From JBCDBL01 sp039183635 (GTDB lineage Bacteria; Pseudomonadota; Alphaproteobacteria; Caulobacterales; Parvularculaceae): a stretch of DNA of 38,466 nucleotides. The notes beneath the pieces are model-generated. The model was not told the DNA's origin, made no database searches, and saw nothing but the letters and a program-made list of their open reading frames with translations. The stretch is from the NCBI GenBank assembly GCA_039183635.1, contig JBCDBL010000019.1, positions 1-38,466 of the forward strand. The letters are read 5' to 3'. This document shows positions 17,606-25,929 of the stretch, in pieces (position 1 is the stretch's first letter; each line of letters starts with the position of its first letter). A program made the position numbers and the translations under genes.

Positions 17606-18277
17606 ATGAGCCCGCAAACGTTACAGATTATAGAGACCGTCGGCCTCCTTTTAAATTGGACCGGGCTCGCGCTGTCGCCTCTGTTGGTGACGCCGCTTTT
17701 GTTCTTGGTTTTTGGCGGCCAGGGGTTCGCGCGTCTGCTGCAACGCCTGTCGAACGGCGTCGACAGGGTGAACAAACGTATCGCGGCCGGCGTCGTGTGG
17801 CTCAGCCTTGCAATGGCGCTAACGCAATTCGCCATTGTTATCCTGCGATATGTTTTCGGTTTGAACTTTATCTGGCTGCAGGAAAGCATGACATACATGC
17901 ATGGCGCGCTGTTCCTGCTGCTCGGCGGATATGTTCTGTTAACGGATGACCATGTACGCGTGGACATATTCTATCGGGAGGCCTCGCCGGGGCGCAAAGC
18001 TCTCGTCAATCTCGTCGGCGTCTACGGTTTTTTGATGCCGATGTGTCTTATCGCCATATGGATGGCGGGCCCCTATGTGGCCCGAAGTTGGGCCATTCAG
18101 GAAGGTTCTGCGGAAACCTCCGGCATCCAGGCTGTATTCCTGTTAAAGTCGCTGATCCCCGCCTTTGCGACATTGCTGATCGCCCAAGGGTTCTCCCTCG
18201 CCGCCCGCAGCGCCCTTGTTCTGACGGGGCGCACCGAAGGAACGTCCGCCGCCGCGCGGGAGGCCGCCAGTGTCTGA
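17606..18277 (+). CDS. TRAP transporter small permease (DctQ-like)
   Basis: This is the small membrane subunit of the TRAP importer, 223 residues. Four hydrophobic helices include LTQFAIVILRYVFGLNFIWLQE, with the family's RYVFxxxxxWxxE pattern, and GALFLLLGGYVLLTDDHVRVD. It starts 14 bases after the receptor gene, and its last 8 bases overlap the dctM start. It likely bridges the receptor and the large channel subunit. Confidence 0.93.
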   Translation: MSPQTLQIIETVGLLLNWTGLALSPLLVTPLLFLVFGGQGFARLLQRLSNGVDRVNKRIAAGVVWLSLAMALTQFAIVILRYVFGLNFIWLQESMTYMHGALFLLLGGYVLLTDDHVRVDIFYREASPGRKALVNLVGVYGFLMPMCLIAIWMAGPYVARSWAIQEGSAETSGIQAVFLLKSLIPAFATLLIAQGFSLAARSALVLTGRTEGTSAAAREAASV

Positions 18278-19886
18278 GTTCTTTCAGGACATTCCCTACT
18301 GCTTTTGTCTTGGCGCCAATTATCTCGATATCGCCATGGTGGTTGTGTTGTGCGCGCTTTTAATGATGGGATTTCCAGCCGCCTTTACTTTGGCCGGCGT
18401 CGGCATCGCGTTCGCTGTTATAGGCCTCAGCATGGGCGTTTTCGATCTCGCCTATCTGGAGTTTTTCCCGCAACGGATTTTCGGTGCGGTCACCAATCAG
18501 GTTTTGATCGCCGTACCGCTGTTCGTTTTTATGGGCGTGATGCTGGAGCGTTCGCGAATCGCGGAGGAGTTGTTGGAAGAGATGGCGCGGTTGTTCGGCG
18601 CCATGCGCGGAGGTCTTGGCATATCGGTCACGCTTGTGGGCGCGCTGCTCGCCGCATCGACGGGAATTGTCGGCGCGACGGTTGTCACGATGGGACTTTT
18701 GTCGCTGCCGACGATGCTGAAGCGCGGCTACGACCCCTCTTTCGCCTCAGGGTCCATCGCGGCGGCGGGAACGCTTGGACAAATTATCCCCCCGTCGATC
18801 GTTCTCATCCTTCTTGGCGACGTCATTGCGAACGCCTATCAGCAGGCGCAGTTGTCGACCGGCGCTTTTGCGCCCGATACGGTCTCGGTGGGCGATGTGT
18901 TCGCCGGCGCGCTTTTTCCCGGACTTATGCTTGTGGGGCTTTATCTCGCATATCAGGCGTTCATCGCCCTGACGCAGCCTCAAAAAGCCCCGGCGATGGA
19001 TGTCGACATCCGCGATAAACAGCAGGCGTTTCGCGCCGCCCTCAAGACCTTGCCGCCGCCGATCATTCTTATTGTCGCCGTCCTTGGGTCAATCTTAACG
19101 GGTGTCGCAACGCCCACCGAAGCGGCCGCCGTTGGGGCGGTCGGCGCCACATTGATCGCCGGCGCGCGCCTGGCCCCGCGCAAGAGGTTTTTCGGAACGC
19201 CTTGCATCCTGCTTGCCGGCGCGGCGCTCGCGGTTCTTTTCGCCTTGACCAGCAGCCTCGACCTTCGTGTTGGCCGGGAGGAGACCAGCACCGCCGAACA
19301 GGCCGGGATCGTGGTTGCTTTCATCTTATGCGCCCTCGCCGCCCTCGGCGTCGGAGCGAGCCTCTGGCATATCCACGCAAAGCGCCTCTTGCGCCCGGTT
19401 GCGGATCAAACGGCCCGGGTGACGACGATGGTGTTCACCATTCTTATCGGCGCCGCTCTATTCTCCCTGGTGTTTCGCGGCCTCGGCGGGGAGCACACGG
19501 TCAGCCAAGCCCTTGCAGCCGCCCCCGGGGGCGTCGTCGGTTCCGTCATCGTCGTGATGGCGGTGATGTTCATACTGGGCTTTTTTCTGGATTTCATCGA
19601 AATCACTCTGGTCGTCGTGCCCTTGGTAGCGCCGGCGCTCCTGGCCCTTGGCGTCGATCCAGTCTGGCTGGCCGTCATGATGGCGGTGAACCTGCAAACC
19701 TCTTTTCTGACGCCCCCATTCGGGTTCGCCTTGTTTTACTTGCGCGGGGTCGCGCCGGAATCTGTCCGAACGATAGAAATTTATAAAGGCGCGTTGCCGT
19801 TTGTTGCGATTCAGATCCTTGCGCTTGTATTGATCGCCGCTTTTCCGGGGATCGCCACTTGGCTGCCAGGCGTGATCTACAACTAG
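18270..19886 (+). CDS. TRAP transporter large permease (DctM-like)
   Basis: This is the transport subunit, 538 residues, longer than the usual 425-450 of DctM. It starts with GTG at 18270 inside the dctQ end, with GGGAGG just before. Conserved blocks are GFPAAFTLAGVGI, AVPLFVFMGVMLERSRIAEEL, ASTGIVGATVVTMGLLSLP, GTLGQIIPPSIVLI and LQTSFLTPPFGFALFYLRGVAP. The extra length is an insertion of about 100 residues in the second half (from about ARLAPRKRF to RPVADQTARV) holding two more hydrophobic helices. Long DctM forms of this type usually accompany TakP-like receptors. The substrate is probably an organic acid. Confidence 0.94.
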   Translation: MSEFFQDIPYCFCLGANYLDIAMVVVLCALLMMGFPAAFTLAGVGIAFAVIGLSMGVFDLAYLEFFPQRIFGAVTNQVLIAVPLFVFMGVMLERSRIAEELLEEMARLFGAMRGGLGISVTLVGALLAASTGIVGATVVTMGLLSLPTMLKRGYDPSFASGSIAAAGTLGQIIPPSIVLILLGDVIANAYQQAQLSTGAFAPDTVSVGDVFAGALFPGLMLVGLYLAYQAFIALTQPQKAPAMDVDIRDKQQAFRAALKTLPPPIILIVAVLGSILTGVATPTEAAAVGAVGATLIAGARLAPRKRFFGTPCILLAGAALAVLFALTSSLDLRVGREETSTAEQAGIVVAFILCALAALGVGASLWHIHAKRLLRPVADQTARVTTMVFTILIGAALFSLVFRGLGGEHTVSQALAAAPGGVVGSVIVVMAVMFILGFFLDFIEITLVVVPLVAPALLALGVDPVWLAVMMAVNLQTSFLTPPFGFALFYLRGVAPESVRTIEIYKGALPFVAIQILALVLIAAFPGIATWLPGVIYN

Positions 19887-19982
19887 GCAGCGAAACCTCA
19901 AACTGGAATACAGGTTGCATAGACTGCTGGATTAGATACAACAACTTTAGATTATTTTGTTTTGCGTATAGGGGATAAAGTC

Positions 19983-20717
19983 ATGAAACGCGGACTTTTC
20001 GCAGCGCTTGGCGCAGTCGGCATGGTTTTCGCCGCCAACGGCGCGTCAGCTGACATCATCAAATACAAAGTTTCGAGCACGCCTGTCGTGAACTGCGCCG
20101 GTGCGCCGCACGGCCTGTGGACGCGCAACTATATCGGCGGCGGCGGATGCTCGAACTATTTCGATGTCCAGGACGGATCGTTTTTCGAGTTGGATACGGA
20201 CACGAATACGGCCCGCCTTTACGGCACAGCGGAAAACCCGAACAATCCCGCCGCCACGGCGACGTTCGATATCTACCTCGACGGCTATCTTGACAGCATT
20301 CAAGGCACAACCCTCACCTATAAAAAAGAAGGCGGCCCGGCTTACAACGTTGCTCTTGACGATCCGAACATCGACTTCTTCACAGCGTTGCAGCCGAACA
20401 CGGTGAGCACGATCATCTTTTCCGGCACGCCGGGTCAGGACGGAACATATTTCTTGAACCCATCCGACCCGTTCACAGGCTCCACGACATTTCAATTCGG
20501 TCGCGATCTTGAAGGCGCGAACGCCAAGAACCAAGACCTTGGCGCATCGGCGTGGATCAACGTTCAGGACGCGGCCGGCAATGATGTCGCTAAGAACAAC
20601 TCACACTGGGACTTCAATCTGAACTTTGAAAAAGTCACGGTTTCAGAGCCGGAGATGATTGCGTTGTTCGGTTTTGGCCTTATCGGGCTTTACGCCGCCC
20701 GCCGCCGCAAATCGTAA
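19983..20717 (+). CDS. PEP-CTERM-like secreted protein (exosortase substrate candidate)
   Basis: The protein has 244 residues from the ATG at 19983, preceded by AGGGGAT. A signal peptide (FAALGAVGMVFAANGASA) is followed by a beta-rich region full of Gly, Asn and Thr. The end is VSEPEMIALFGFGLIGLYAARRRKS: a Glu-Pro motif, a membrane helix and a basic tail, the layout of PEP-CTERM sorting signals cut by exosortase. The usual form is PEP; here it reads SEPE. No exosortase gene is in the window. TTGCAT (19915-19920) and TACAAC (19937-19942) might form a weak promoter, and a strong terminator follows the gene, so it is likely its own unit. Role unknown; family members are linked to surface polysaccharide or biofilm. 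Confidence 0.85.
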   Translation: MKRGLFAALGAVGMVFAANGASADIIKYKVSSTPVVNCAGAPHGLWTRNYIGGGGCSNYFDVQDGSFFELDTDTNTARLYGTAENPNNPAATATFDIYLDGYLDSIQGTTLTYKKEGGPAYNVALDDPNIDFFTALQPNTVSTIIFSGTPGQDGTYFLNPSDPFTGSTTFQFGRDLEGANAKNQDLGASAWINVQDAAGNDVAKNNSHWDFNLNFEKVTVSEPEMIALFGFGLIGLYAARRRKS

Positions 20718-20738
20718 ATTACATAAGACGCTCTATTG

Positions 20739-20771
20739 AAACGGCCCCCTGCTCGGGGGCCGTTTTTGTTT
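20739..20771 (+). terminator. Rho-independent terminator
   Basis: AAACGGCCCCC pairs perfectly with GGGGGCCGTTT around a TGCTC loop, followed by TTTTTG. It lies 22 bases after the stop of the PEP-CTERM-like gene. It may also serve htpX in the other direction, since an A-run precedes the stem. Confidence 0.9.
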
Positions 20772-20849
20772 GGAGCCGTTGGCGTCTGATATCATGCAAT
20801 ATGAAGACGCAACCACGCGCTAAAGCGCCGGATTGGATGCGGAAGCGCT

Positions 20850-21821
20850 TCAGGCGAAACTATCGTGACCGCCGGCATAGGCCTGCAACGCCTTTACGCG
20901 TTTGTCGATCGAAGGGTGCGTTGCGAACACGCCCATGAAGCTGACGTCGTTGTCGATCATCATCTGTTGAACGTCATTGGGCGCTTCCACGCGGGAGCGA
21001 CCCGAGATTTTACGTAAAGCGGAGATCATGGCGTCCGGATTTTTGGTGAGCTCGACCGCCCCTGCGTCGGCGAGGTATTCGCGCTTACGCGACAGCATGA
21101 ACCGAATGACAAGGGCGAGCCCGTACGCCAAAGCGATGATAATCACCGCAGCGATGATCAAGATTCCCCCGCCCCGGCTGTCGCCGCGCCGCCCGGTGCT
21201 CGCCCCCGATGTGCGCAGCCCGATCCTGAACATATTGCGGAAAAGTATTTCTCCGACAAAGGAGAATATGCCGACAAATATCACTGAAACGATCAAAAGG
21301 CGGACGTCTTTGTTGATAATATGCGTAAGCTCGTGGGCGATCACCGCTTCCAACTCATCAGCGTCGAGCTTGTCGATAAGACCGCGGGTCAGCGTCACTG
21401 TGTAAGTCTTTTCATCAATGCCGCTGGCGAAGGCGTTGAGCTGCGCCGACTCTATAATCGCAAGCTTCGGCATAGACAGACCGCGGGAGATGCATAGGTT
21501 TTCCAACATATTGTAAAGGCGCGGCTCTTGTTTGCGGGTCACGCCTTTGGCCCCGGTCGCCGCTTCGATCATCTTTTGGTTTAAGGCCCAGGCGATAACG
21601 AACCAGAGCCCTGCGCTGATCAATGCATAAGGCCAGGACGTTGCGACGCGCTGCGCCGCGATCTCGAATCCATCGGCTGGGTCGGTTGTTCCGGCCAGAC
21701 CGAGCCAGAGCAGATTTAAGCCGTAGAGCAAAAGAATCAGCAAAACCGGAAAGCCAGCGAGCAAAACAATCGATTTCAGATTGTTGTTCCAGATATGGGT
21801 TTGCAGACCGACGGCTTGCAT
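20850..21821 (-). CDS. htpX: M48 family zinc metalloprotease, HtpX-like
   Basis: This is an inner-membrane protease of 323 residues. Two N-terminal membrane helices (IVLLAGFPVLLILLLYGLNLLWL, YALISAGLWFVIAWAL) precede the catalytic domain with HELTH at residues 163-167. A third zinc ligand is expected in the EYLADAGAVELT block, and another helix pair lies between them. HtpX degrades misfolded membrane proteins. A LemA gene lies 0.6 kb away on the same strand, and LemA/HtpX pairs are common. Here the DUF924 gene on the opposite strand lies between them. Confidence 0.92.
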   Translation of the reverse strand: MQAVGLQTHIWNNNLKSIVLLAGFPVLLILLLYGLNLLWLGLAGTTDPADGFEIAAQRVATSWPYALISAGLWFVIAWALNQKMIEAATGAKGVTRKQEPRLYNMLENLCISRGLSMPKLAIIESAQLNAFASGIDEKTYTVTLTRGLIDKLDADELEAVIAHELTHIINKDVRLLIVSVIFVGIFSFVGEILFRNMFRIGLRTSGASTGRRGDSRGGGILIIAAVIIIALAYGLALVIRFMLSRKREYLADAGAVELTKNPDAMISALRKISGRSRVEAPNDVQQMMIDNDVSFMGVFATHPSIDKRVKALQAYAGGHDSFA

Positions 21822-21878
21822 CTTAATGTTCCGTAACTTTCTCGCTTGTCCCGCCAGCCTTCAACAAGGTCATGCGCT

Positions 21879-22430
21879 ATGCCCGACAGTCAATCTGATT
21901 ATATCGATATTCTGAATTTTTGGTGGTCCGCCGGGCATGAAAAATGGTGGGTGAAGAACGAAGCCTTCGATAAGGAAATCGAGCAGCGTTTTGTGGGCGC
22001 GCACGGACGCGCTGCGGCCGGTGCGCTCGATGATTGGCTCGATGACCCCGCTCGCGCCCTCGCCTACGTCATTTTGCTCGATCAGTTTTCCAGAAACTTG
22101 TTTCGTCAGTCTGCTGAAGCTTTCAATTATGACGCCCAGGCGCTTGCGGGGGCGAAGAAGGCTATCGCGCATGGCTTCGATAAGGTCTTTCCGAACCCCG
22201 CACGGTCGTTTTTCTACACCCCGTTCATGCACTGTGAAGATATGGCTGAACAGCATATGAGCGTTGAGCTGCATCGTCGTTATGGCGAGAAAGAAACGTA
22301 CCATTACGCCCTCATCCATATGGATGTGATCCGTCGCTTCGGCCGTTTTCCCCATCGCAACGCCGTATTGGGCCGCGAAACGACAGAAGACGAAGCGGCG
22401 TATCTTCGCAGCGGCGGTTTTTCAGCATGA
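21879..22430 (+). CDS. DUF924 family protein
   Basis: The ATG at 21879 gives 183 residues; the longer in-frame TTG start at 21846 is less likely, since AAGG lies just before the ATG. The pattern is that of DUF924 (TPR-like helical fold): ILNFWWSAGHEKWW, RALAYVILLDQFSRNLFR, AFNYDAQALAGAKKAI, FFYTPFMHCEDMAEQ and HMDVIRRFGRFPHRN. Its biochemical role is unknown. It is divergent from htpX and ends 9 bases from the lemA stop, converging on it. Confidence 0.93.
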   Translation: MPDSQSDYIDILNFWWSAGHEKWWVKNEAFDKEIEQRFVGAHGRAAAGALDDWLDDPARALAYVILLDQFSRNLFRQSAEAFNYDAQALAGAKKAIAHGFDKVFPNPARSFFYTPFMHCEDMAEQHMSVELHRRYGEKETYHYALIHMDVIRRFGRFPHRNAVLGRETTEDEAAYLRSGGFSA

Positions 22431-22439
22431 AGTGCGATT

Positions 22440-23000
22440 TTAGAACGATACTTTAGGCGCCGCTTCAACGTCCGCGCGAGCTGCTTCGGGTATTTCGAAG
22501 AATTCTTTTTCCTTAAAGCCGCCCATGGGCGCGATAAAGTTCGCTGGAATTTGCTGAATAGCAGTGTTGAATTCCGAAATTGCGTTGTTGAAGAACCGGC
22601 GCGCCGCAGCGATTTTATTTTCGATGTCTGACAACTCGTTCTGCAACTGAATAAAATTCTCGTTCGCCTTCAAATCGGGATACGCCTCGGCCAAAGCGAA
22701 CAAACGACCAAGAGCGGCGCCGAGCATGCCCTCCGCCTCACCTTGCGCCGCCGCTCCGTTCGCCGAAACAGCTGAGTTGCGCGCGGAAATCACCGCGTCC
22801 AGGGTTTCTTTTTCGTGGGCGGCGTAGCCTTTCACCGTTTCAACAAGATTCGGCACCAGATCGTGGCGCAGCTTTAATTGGACGTCCACATCGGCGAAGG
22901 CCTGATCGGTCTTCTGGTTAAGCGCCACGAGGCGGTTATAGATGGTGATAAAAACAAGAGCGATGACGCCAATAACGCCAAGCAGAATAAGCAGCTCCAT
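22440..23000 (-). CDS. lemA: LemA family protein
   Basis: This is a membrane-anchored helical protein of 186 residues. It starts at the ATG at 23000, behind AGGGGAGAG. One N-terminal helix (LLILLGVIGVIALVFITIYN) is followed by VDVQLKLRHDLVPNLVETVKGYAAHE, AYPDLKANENFIQLQNELSDIENKIAAARRFFN and FEIPEAARADVEAAPKVSF. All are family signatures. LemA proteins are often encoded with M48 proteases, and the htpX-like gene lies downstream on the same strand. The biochemical role is not settled. Confidence 0.95.
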   Translation of the reverse strand: MELLILLGVIGVIALVFITIYNRLVALNQKTDQAFADVDVQLKLRHDLVPNLVETVKGYAAHEKETLDAVISARNSAVSANGAAAQGEAEGMLGAALGRLFALAEAYPDLKANENFIQLQNELSDIENKIAAARRFFNNAISEFNTAIQQIPANFIAPMGGFKEKEFFEIPEAARADVEAAPKVSF

Positions 23001-23140
23001 TCGGTCTCTCCCCTGGAATGCGGGTTCCTTCAAATAAGGACGACCAATAGTTTAACGCAATTATGGCGCAGGGATAGAAGGTATCTTGTTAACGAAGCCG
23101 CCCGTGTTGAAAAGGCTGATCTTTCCCATGGGCGCCATCA

Positions 23141-23758
23141 TCAGGCCGCCACCCCTTTTTCCAGCTCCAACCTTGCTTGCCCAAAGATCGCGGCGGACGA
23201 GCGCAAAAAGAGCGCTGCAAGCAGAGCGGCGACAATGAGATCAGGCCAGGCGGTCCCGGTTAAAGCAACCAGAAAGCTTGCGATGATCACGCCGACATTT
23301 CCGATCGCATCATTACGCGAACACAGCCAGACTGAACGCACGTTGCTGTCGCCGTCGCGCCAGCTCATCAGAACCAATACGCTCACGATGTTCGCCGCCA
23401 GCGCGAGGCCTCCCACAATTCCCATAGTGTGCGCCTCGGGCGGCTGTCCTTCAAAAACACGCACACCGGTCAGTCCCAGGATAAAAATCGCCATGACCGC
23501 AAGGGAGCCCGCTTTGACCAGCGAAGCGCGCGCGCGCGTCTTCACCGATGCGCCGATAACCAGGAGGCTAAGCGTATAGGTCGCCGCATCGCCGGCGAAG
23601 TCGAGCGCATCGGCTTTAAGCGCCTGGGACCCTGAGGCCGCGCCAGCCCACATTTCGACGCAAAACATAACCGCATTAATGCCGATAACCAGAAAAAGCA
23701 CCCGTTTGTACTTTTCCGACAGCCCGTCGAAGGTCTTCATTTCACAGCAGTTCGACAT
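23141..23758 (-). CDS. Cation diffusion facilitator (CDF) metal exporter, short form
   Basis: This is a membrane transporter of 205 residues from the ATG at 23758. It has the six-helix CDF core: AVMFCVEMWAGAASGSQALKADALDFAGDAATY with the helix-2 metal-site Asp pair, and SRNDAIGNVGVIIAS for helix 5. The cytoplasmic metal-sensing domain of typical CDF proteins is missing; the chain ends soon after helix 6. An N-terminal CC pair (SNCCEMKTF) could bind metal. The divergent MerR gene and a MerR-type promoter in front imply induction by a metal ion, probably Zn, Cd or Co. Confidence 0.9.
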   Translation of the reverse strand: MSNCCEMKTFDGLSEKYKRVLFLVIGINAVMFCVEMWAGAASGSQALKADALDFAGDAATYTLSLLVIGASVKTRARASLVKAGSLAVMAIFILGLTGVRVFEGQPPEAHTMGIVGGLALAANIVSVLVLMSWRDGDSNVRSVWLCSRNDAIGNVGVIIASFLVALTGTAWPDLIVAALLAALFLRSSAAIFGQARLELEKGVAA

Positions 23759-23792
23759 GTCATTCCCGCCTTGATTCACTGAGCTTTTGACT

Positions 23793-23823
23793 TATCTACA
23801 GTCTACAGCCACTATAGAGGCAA
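23793..23823 (-). promoter_or_regulatory. MerR-type promoter of the CDF gene (19-bp spacer)
   Basis: Read on the minus strand, TTGCCT (23818-23823) and TAGATA (23793-23798) are 19 bases apart, too far for normal RNA polymerase contact. The spacer holds the imperfect dyad CTATAG-TGG-CTGTAG. This matches the layout of promoters activated by DNA distortion by MerR-family proteins. It serves the CDF gene; the MerR gene starts 15 bases away on the other side. Confidence 0.75.
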
Positions 23824-23838
23824 GAGGAAATTTGGATT

Positions 23839-24285
23839 ATGACCGTAAAACCCATGACGATCGGTCGACTTTCTAAAGCCGCCGGGGTGAAAGTCACCAC
23901 AATCCGTTACTATGAATCTGTCGGGCTTATGGGCGAGCCCGCACGCAGCGACAGCGGCCAACGGCTTTACGGGGAAGACGCTGTCCAGCGGCTTTCCTTT
24001 ATCCGTCACGCCCGGGATCTCGGATTTCCCATGGACGCCATACGGGACCTGATAGATCTCCAGACGCGGCCGGACCATAACTGCGCCAGCGCCGACGCCA
24101 TCGCACGCCAACAGCTAGAGGACGTCCGTAAGCGTCTTAATCAACTTAAAGCCCTTGAAGCTGAACTGAAACGCATGGTCGCACGCTGCGATGGCGGCAG
24201 CATAGGACAGTGCCAGGTCATGGCTACACTCAACGACCATGGGGAATGCATGGCGGACGTTCACGAAAGGGTCAAAGCCTTTTGA
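23839..24285 (+). CDS. MerR-family metal-responsive regulator (ZntR/CadR-like)
   Basis: The protein has 148 residues, with GAGGAAA before the ATG. The N-terminal winged helix reads MTIGRLSKAAGVKVTTIRYYESVGLM, followed by the long dimer helix. Cys82, Cys117, Cys125 and Cys137, plus His134, lie where ZntR and CueR hold their metal ligands. Cys82 fits the site that ZntR has and CueR lacks, favouring a divalent ion such as zinc or cadmium. It should activate the divergent CDF gene from the 19-bp-spacer promoter. Confidence 0.93.
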   Translation: MTVKPMTIGRLSKAAGVKVTTIRYYESVGLMGEPARSDSGQRLYGEDAVQRLSFIRHARDLGFPMDAIRDLIDLQTRPDHNCASADAIARQQLEDVRKRLNQLKALEAELKRMVARCDGGSIGQCQVMATLNDHGECMADVHERVKAF

Positions 24286-24624
24286 CTTAAAGCCGATTGC
24301 GCCCGCTGCGTTCAATCACATTATGTGCAAACGGCTCCAAACCCTATGATTTCAGCATAGGTCTTATTCATCTTACGGCCTACGCCGATCGGCGCCGCTG
24401 ATACGAGGCAAGGCCCTAAACTTTAAACAGTAAAATTTTGCATCAAGGAGCAACTCCCATTCAATTTGAATGATGGAATTGCACAAAACTCTTTTTTTGT
24501 GAGATTTTTTTGCACTTCATAGGCGTATAATCGCGCCATAAATCCATTCATGGCTTTCACGGCGAAACTTCTAACCAATCACAAGATTACAGCGCCCGAC
24601 ACACTACAGGAATGACCTGACGCA
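24286..24624. promoter_or_regulatory. AT-rich leader of the aminotransferase with palindromes
   Basis: No gene is seen in this 339-base gap. CAAACGGCTCCA near its start is part of a repeat also found at 14671. CCTATG (24343-24348) pairs with CATAGG (24356-24361). CATTCAA-T-TTGAATG (24458-24472) is a perfect 15-base palindrome that could be an operator. A consensus TATAAT (24526-24531) follows, with T-rich DNA but no good -35. The layout suggests a regulated promoter for the aminotransferase. Confidence 0.5.
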
Positions 24625-25884
24625 ATGACATCAGCAAAACAAAATACAAGCTCGTTTCTTCTCGACGATGTTCCGCCCATGGGCATTTACGAAACGCTTT
24701 ATGCGTTCAATGACGTATTTGGACAGTTTATGGGGACCGAAGGCACGCACCCATGGTCGCAAGGGTTTCCGCTCACCACGCCTTTGGAGAAGTTCGACGG
24801 GCCCGAACTGCCCTCATCTGTGGACGTAACATGGGAGGACAGGTTTTACCCGAAAGCCTGGGGCCATCCGCTTTTGCGGGAGACCATTGTCGATTATTAC
24901 AACACCTATTACGGCTCAAATATAACCTCCGATAATGTCATGATCTTCGCCGGGGGGCGGCCGGGCATTTACGCGGTCCTGTCCTTTTTGAAAAAGGATA
25001 TCCAGATCCGGATAGGGAATGTCGAATGGCCAGCATATCTGGACATCATGACACAGACGAATACGGACTGGAAAACGGTTGCGATGACGCCGGAGAACAA
25101 CTTTCATCCGACCAATGCAGAGTATTTCGATCGCACCGGCCTGAATCACAAGACGAAGCTGTTTCCGGTGATTTCCAACCCGGGCAACCCGACCGGACAC
25201 GCCCGTGCAGGCGATGAATTAAAAGAACTTATGAAAATGGCGGAGGAGCCGCAAAACGGGATCCTGCTGGACGAAGCTTATGAGATGTACCACTCACCGT
25301 CTGTCAGCGGCTTGCAGTATGTCAACGATCTTGAAAACTCAAATGTGTTCCTCGCCGGCGCCTGCACCAAGGGCCTGCAAGCGCCCGGCATTCGCATCGG
25401 CTGGATCATCGCTTCAAAAAAGAACATCGAGACGCTGTCGAACTTCAGCTCCTTCGGCATGGGCGGGGTGTCGCACCCGAGCCAGCTGTATGCGGTGGAA
25501 CTGTTCAAACCCGAGCGTGTCGCACGGCAGAGAAAAGCCGTTGAGAAGCATTACAATTGGCAGCGACAGCGCTATGGCGAGGCCTTCGAAAAAATGGGCT
25601 TGAAAGTGTTCACCGGCAATGGCGGCTTTTACCATTGGATGCAATTGCCCGACGGGATGAACTGCGACGACCTGAACAAGCGCTTGTACAAGCACGGCGC
25701 TGCGATCCTGGCGGGCCGGGATTGCGACATGGGCAGACCGCATTCAAAAGACCCAAGCTATGTCAGTCCCTATATGAACATGTTCCGGTTTAGTTTCGGC
25801 CCGCTATTGCCGGAAACGTTTGAGGGCGACATTCAGCTTATGACGGAGGTTTTGGAAGGCTACAGGGCGGATATTGGCGCCTAG
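24625..25884 (+). CDS. PLP-dependent aminotransferase class I/II
   Basis: This fold-type I aminotransferase has 419 residues. Visible sites are SNPGNPTG (184-191), LDEAY (215-219, PLP-pyridine Asp and ring-stacking Tyr), the PLP Lys at 249 in ACTKGLQAPGIRIGW, and a conserved Arg late in the chain (FRFSFG). The N-terminus (DDVPPMGIYETLYAFNDVFGQF) is unlike AspC or HisC, and I cannot name the substrate. The gene stands alone between the merR gene and the convergent parC, with a long AT-rich leader carrying a palindrome. Amino acid or amine catabolism is possible. Confidence 0.9.
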   Translation: MTSAKQNTSSFLLDDVPPMGIYETLYAFNDVFGQFMGTEGTHPWSQGFPLTTPLEKFDGPELPSSVDVTWEDRFYPKAWGHPLLRETIVDYYNTYYGSNITSDNVMIFAGGRPGIYAVLSFLKKDIQIRIGNVEWPAYLDIMTQTNTDWKTVAMTPENNFHPTNAEYFDRTGLNHKTKLFPVISNPGNPTGHARAGDELKELMKMAEEPQNGILLDEAYEMYHSPSVSGLQYVNDLENSNVFLAGACTKGLQAPGIRIGWIIASKKNIETLSNFSSFGMGGVSHPSQLYAVELFKPERVARQRKAVEKHYNWQRQRYGEAFEKMGLKVFTGNGGFYHWMQLPDGMNCDDLNKRLYKHGAAILAGRDCDMGRPHSKDPSYVSPYMNMFRFSFGPLLPETFEGDIQLMTEVLEGYRADIGA

Positions 25885-25929
25885 GGCTTCTCTGGAGATA
25901 ATGCGAACGCCGGTTCGATAAAACCGCCC

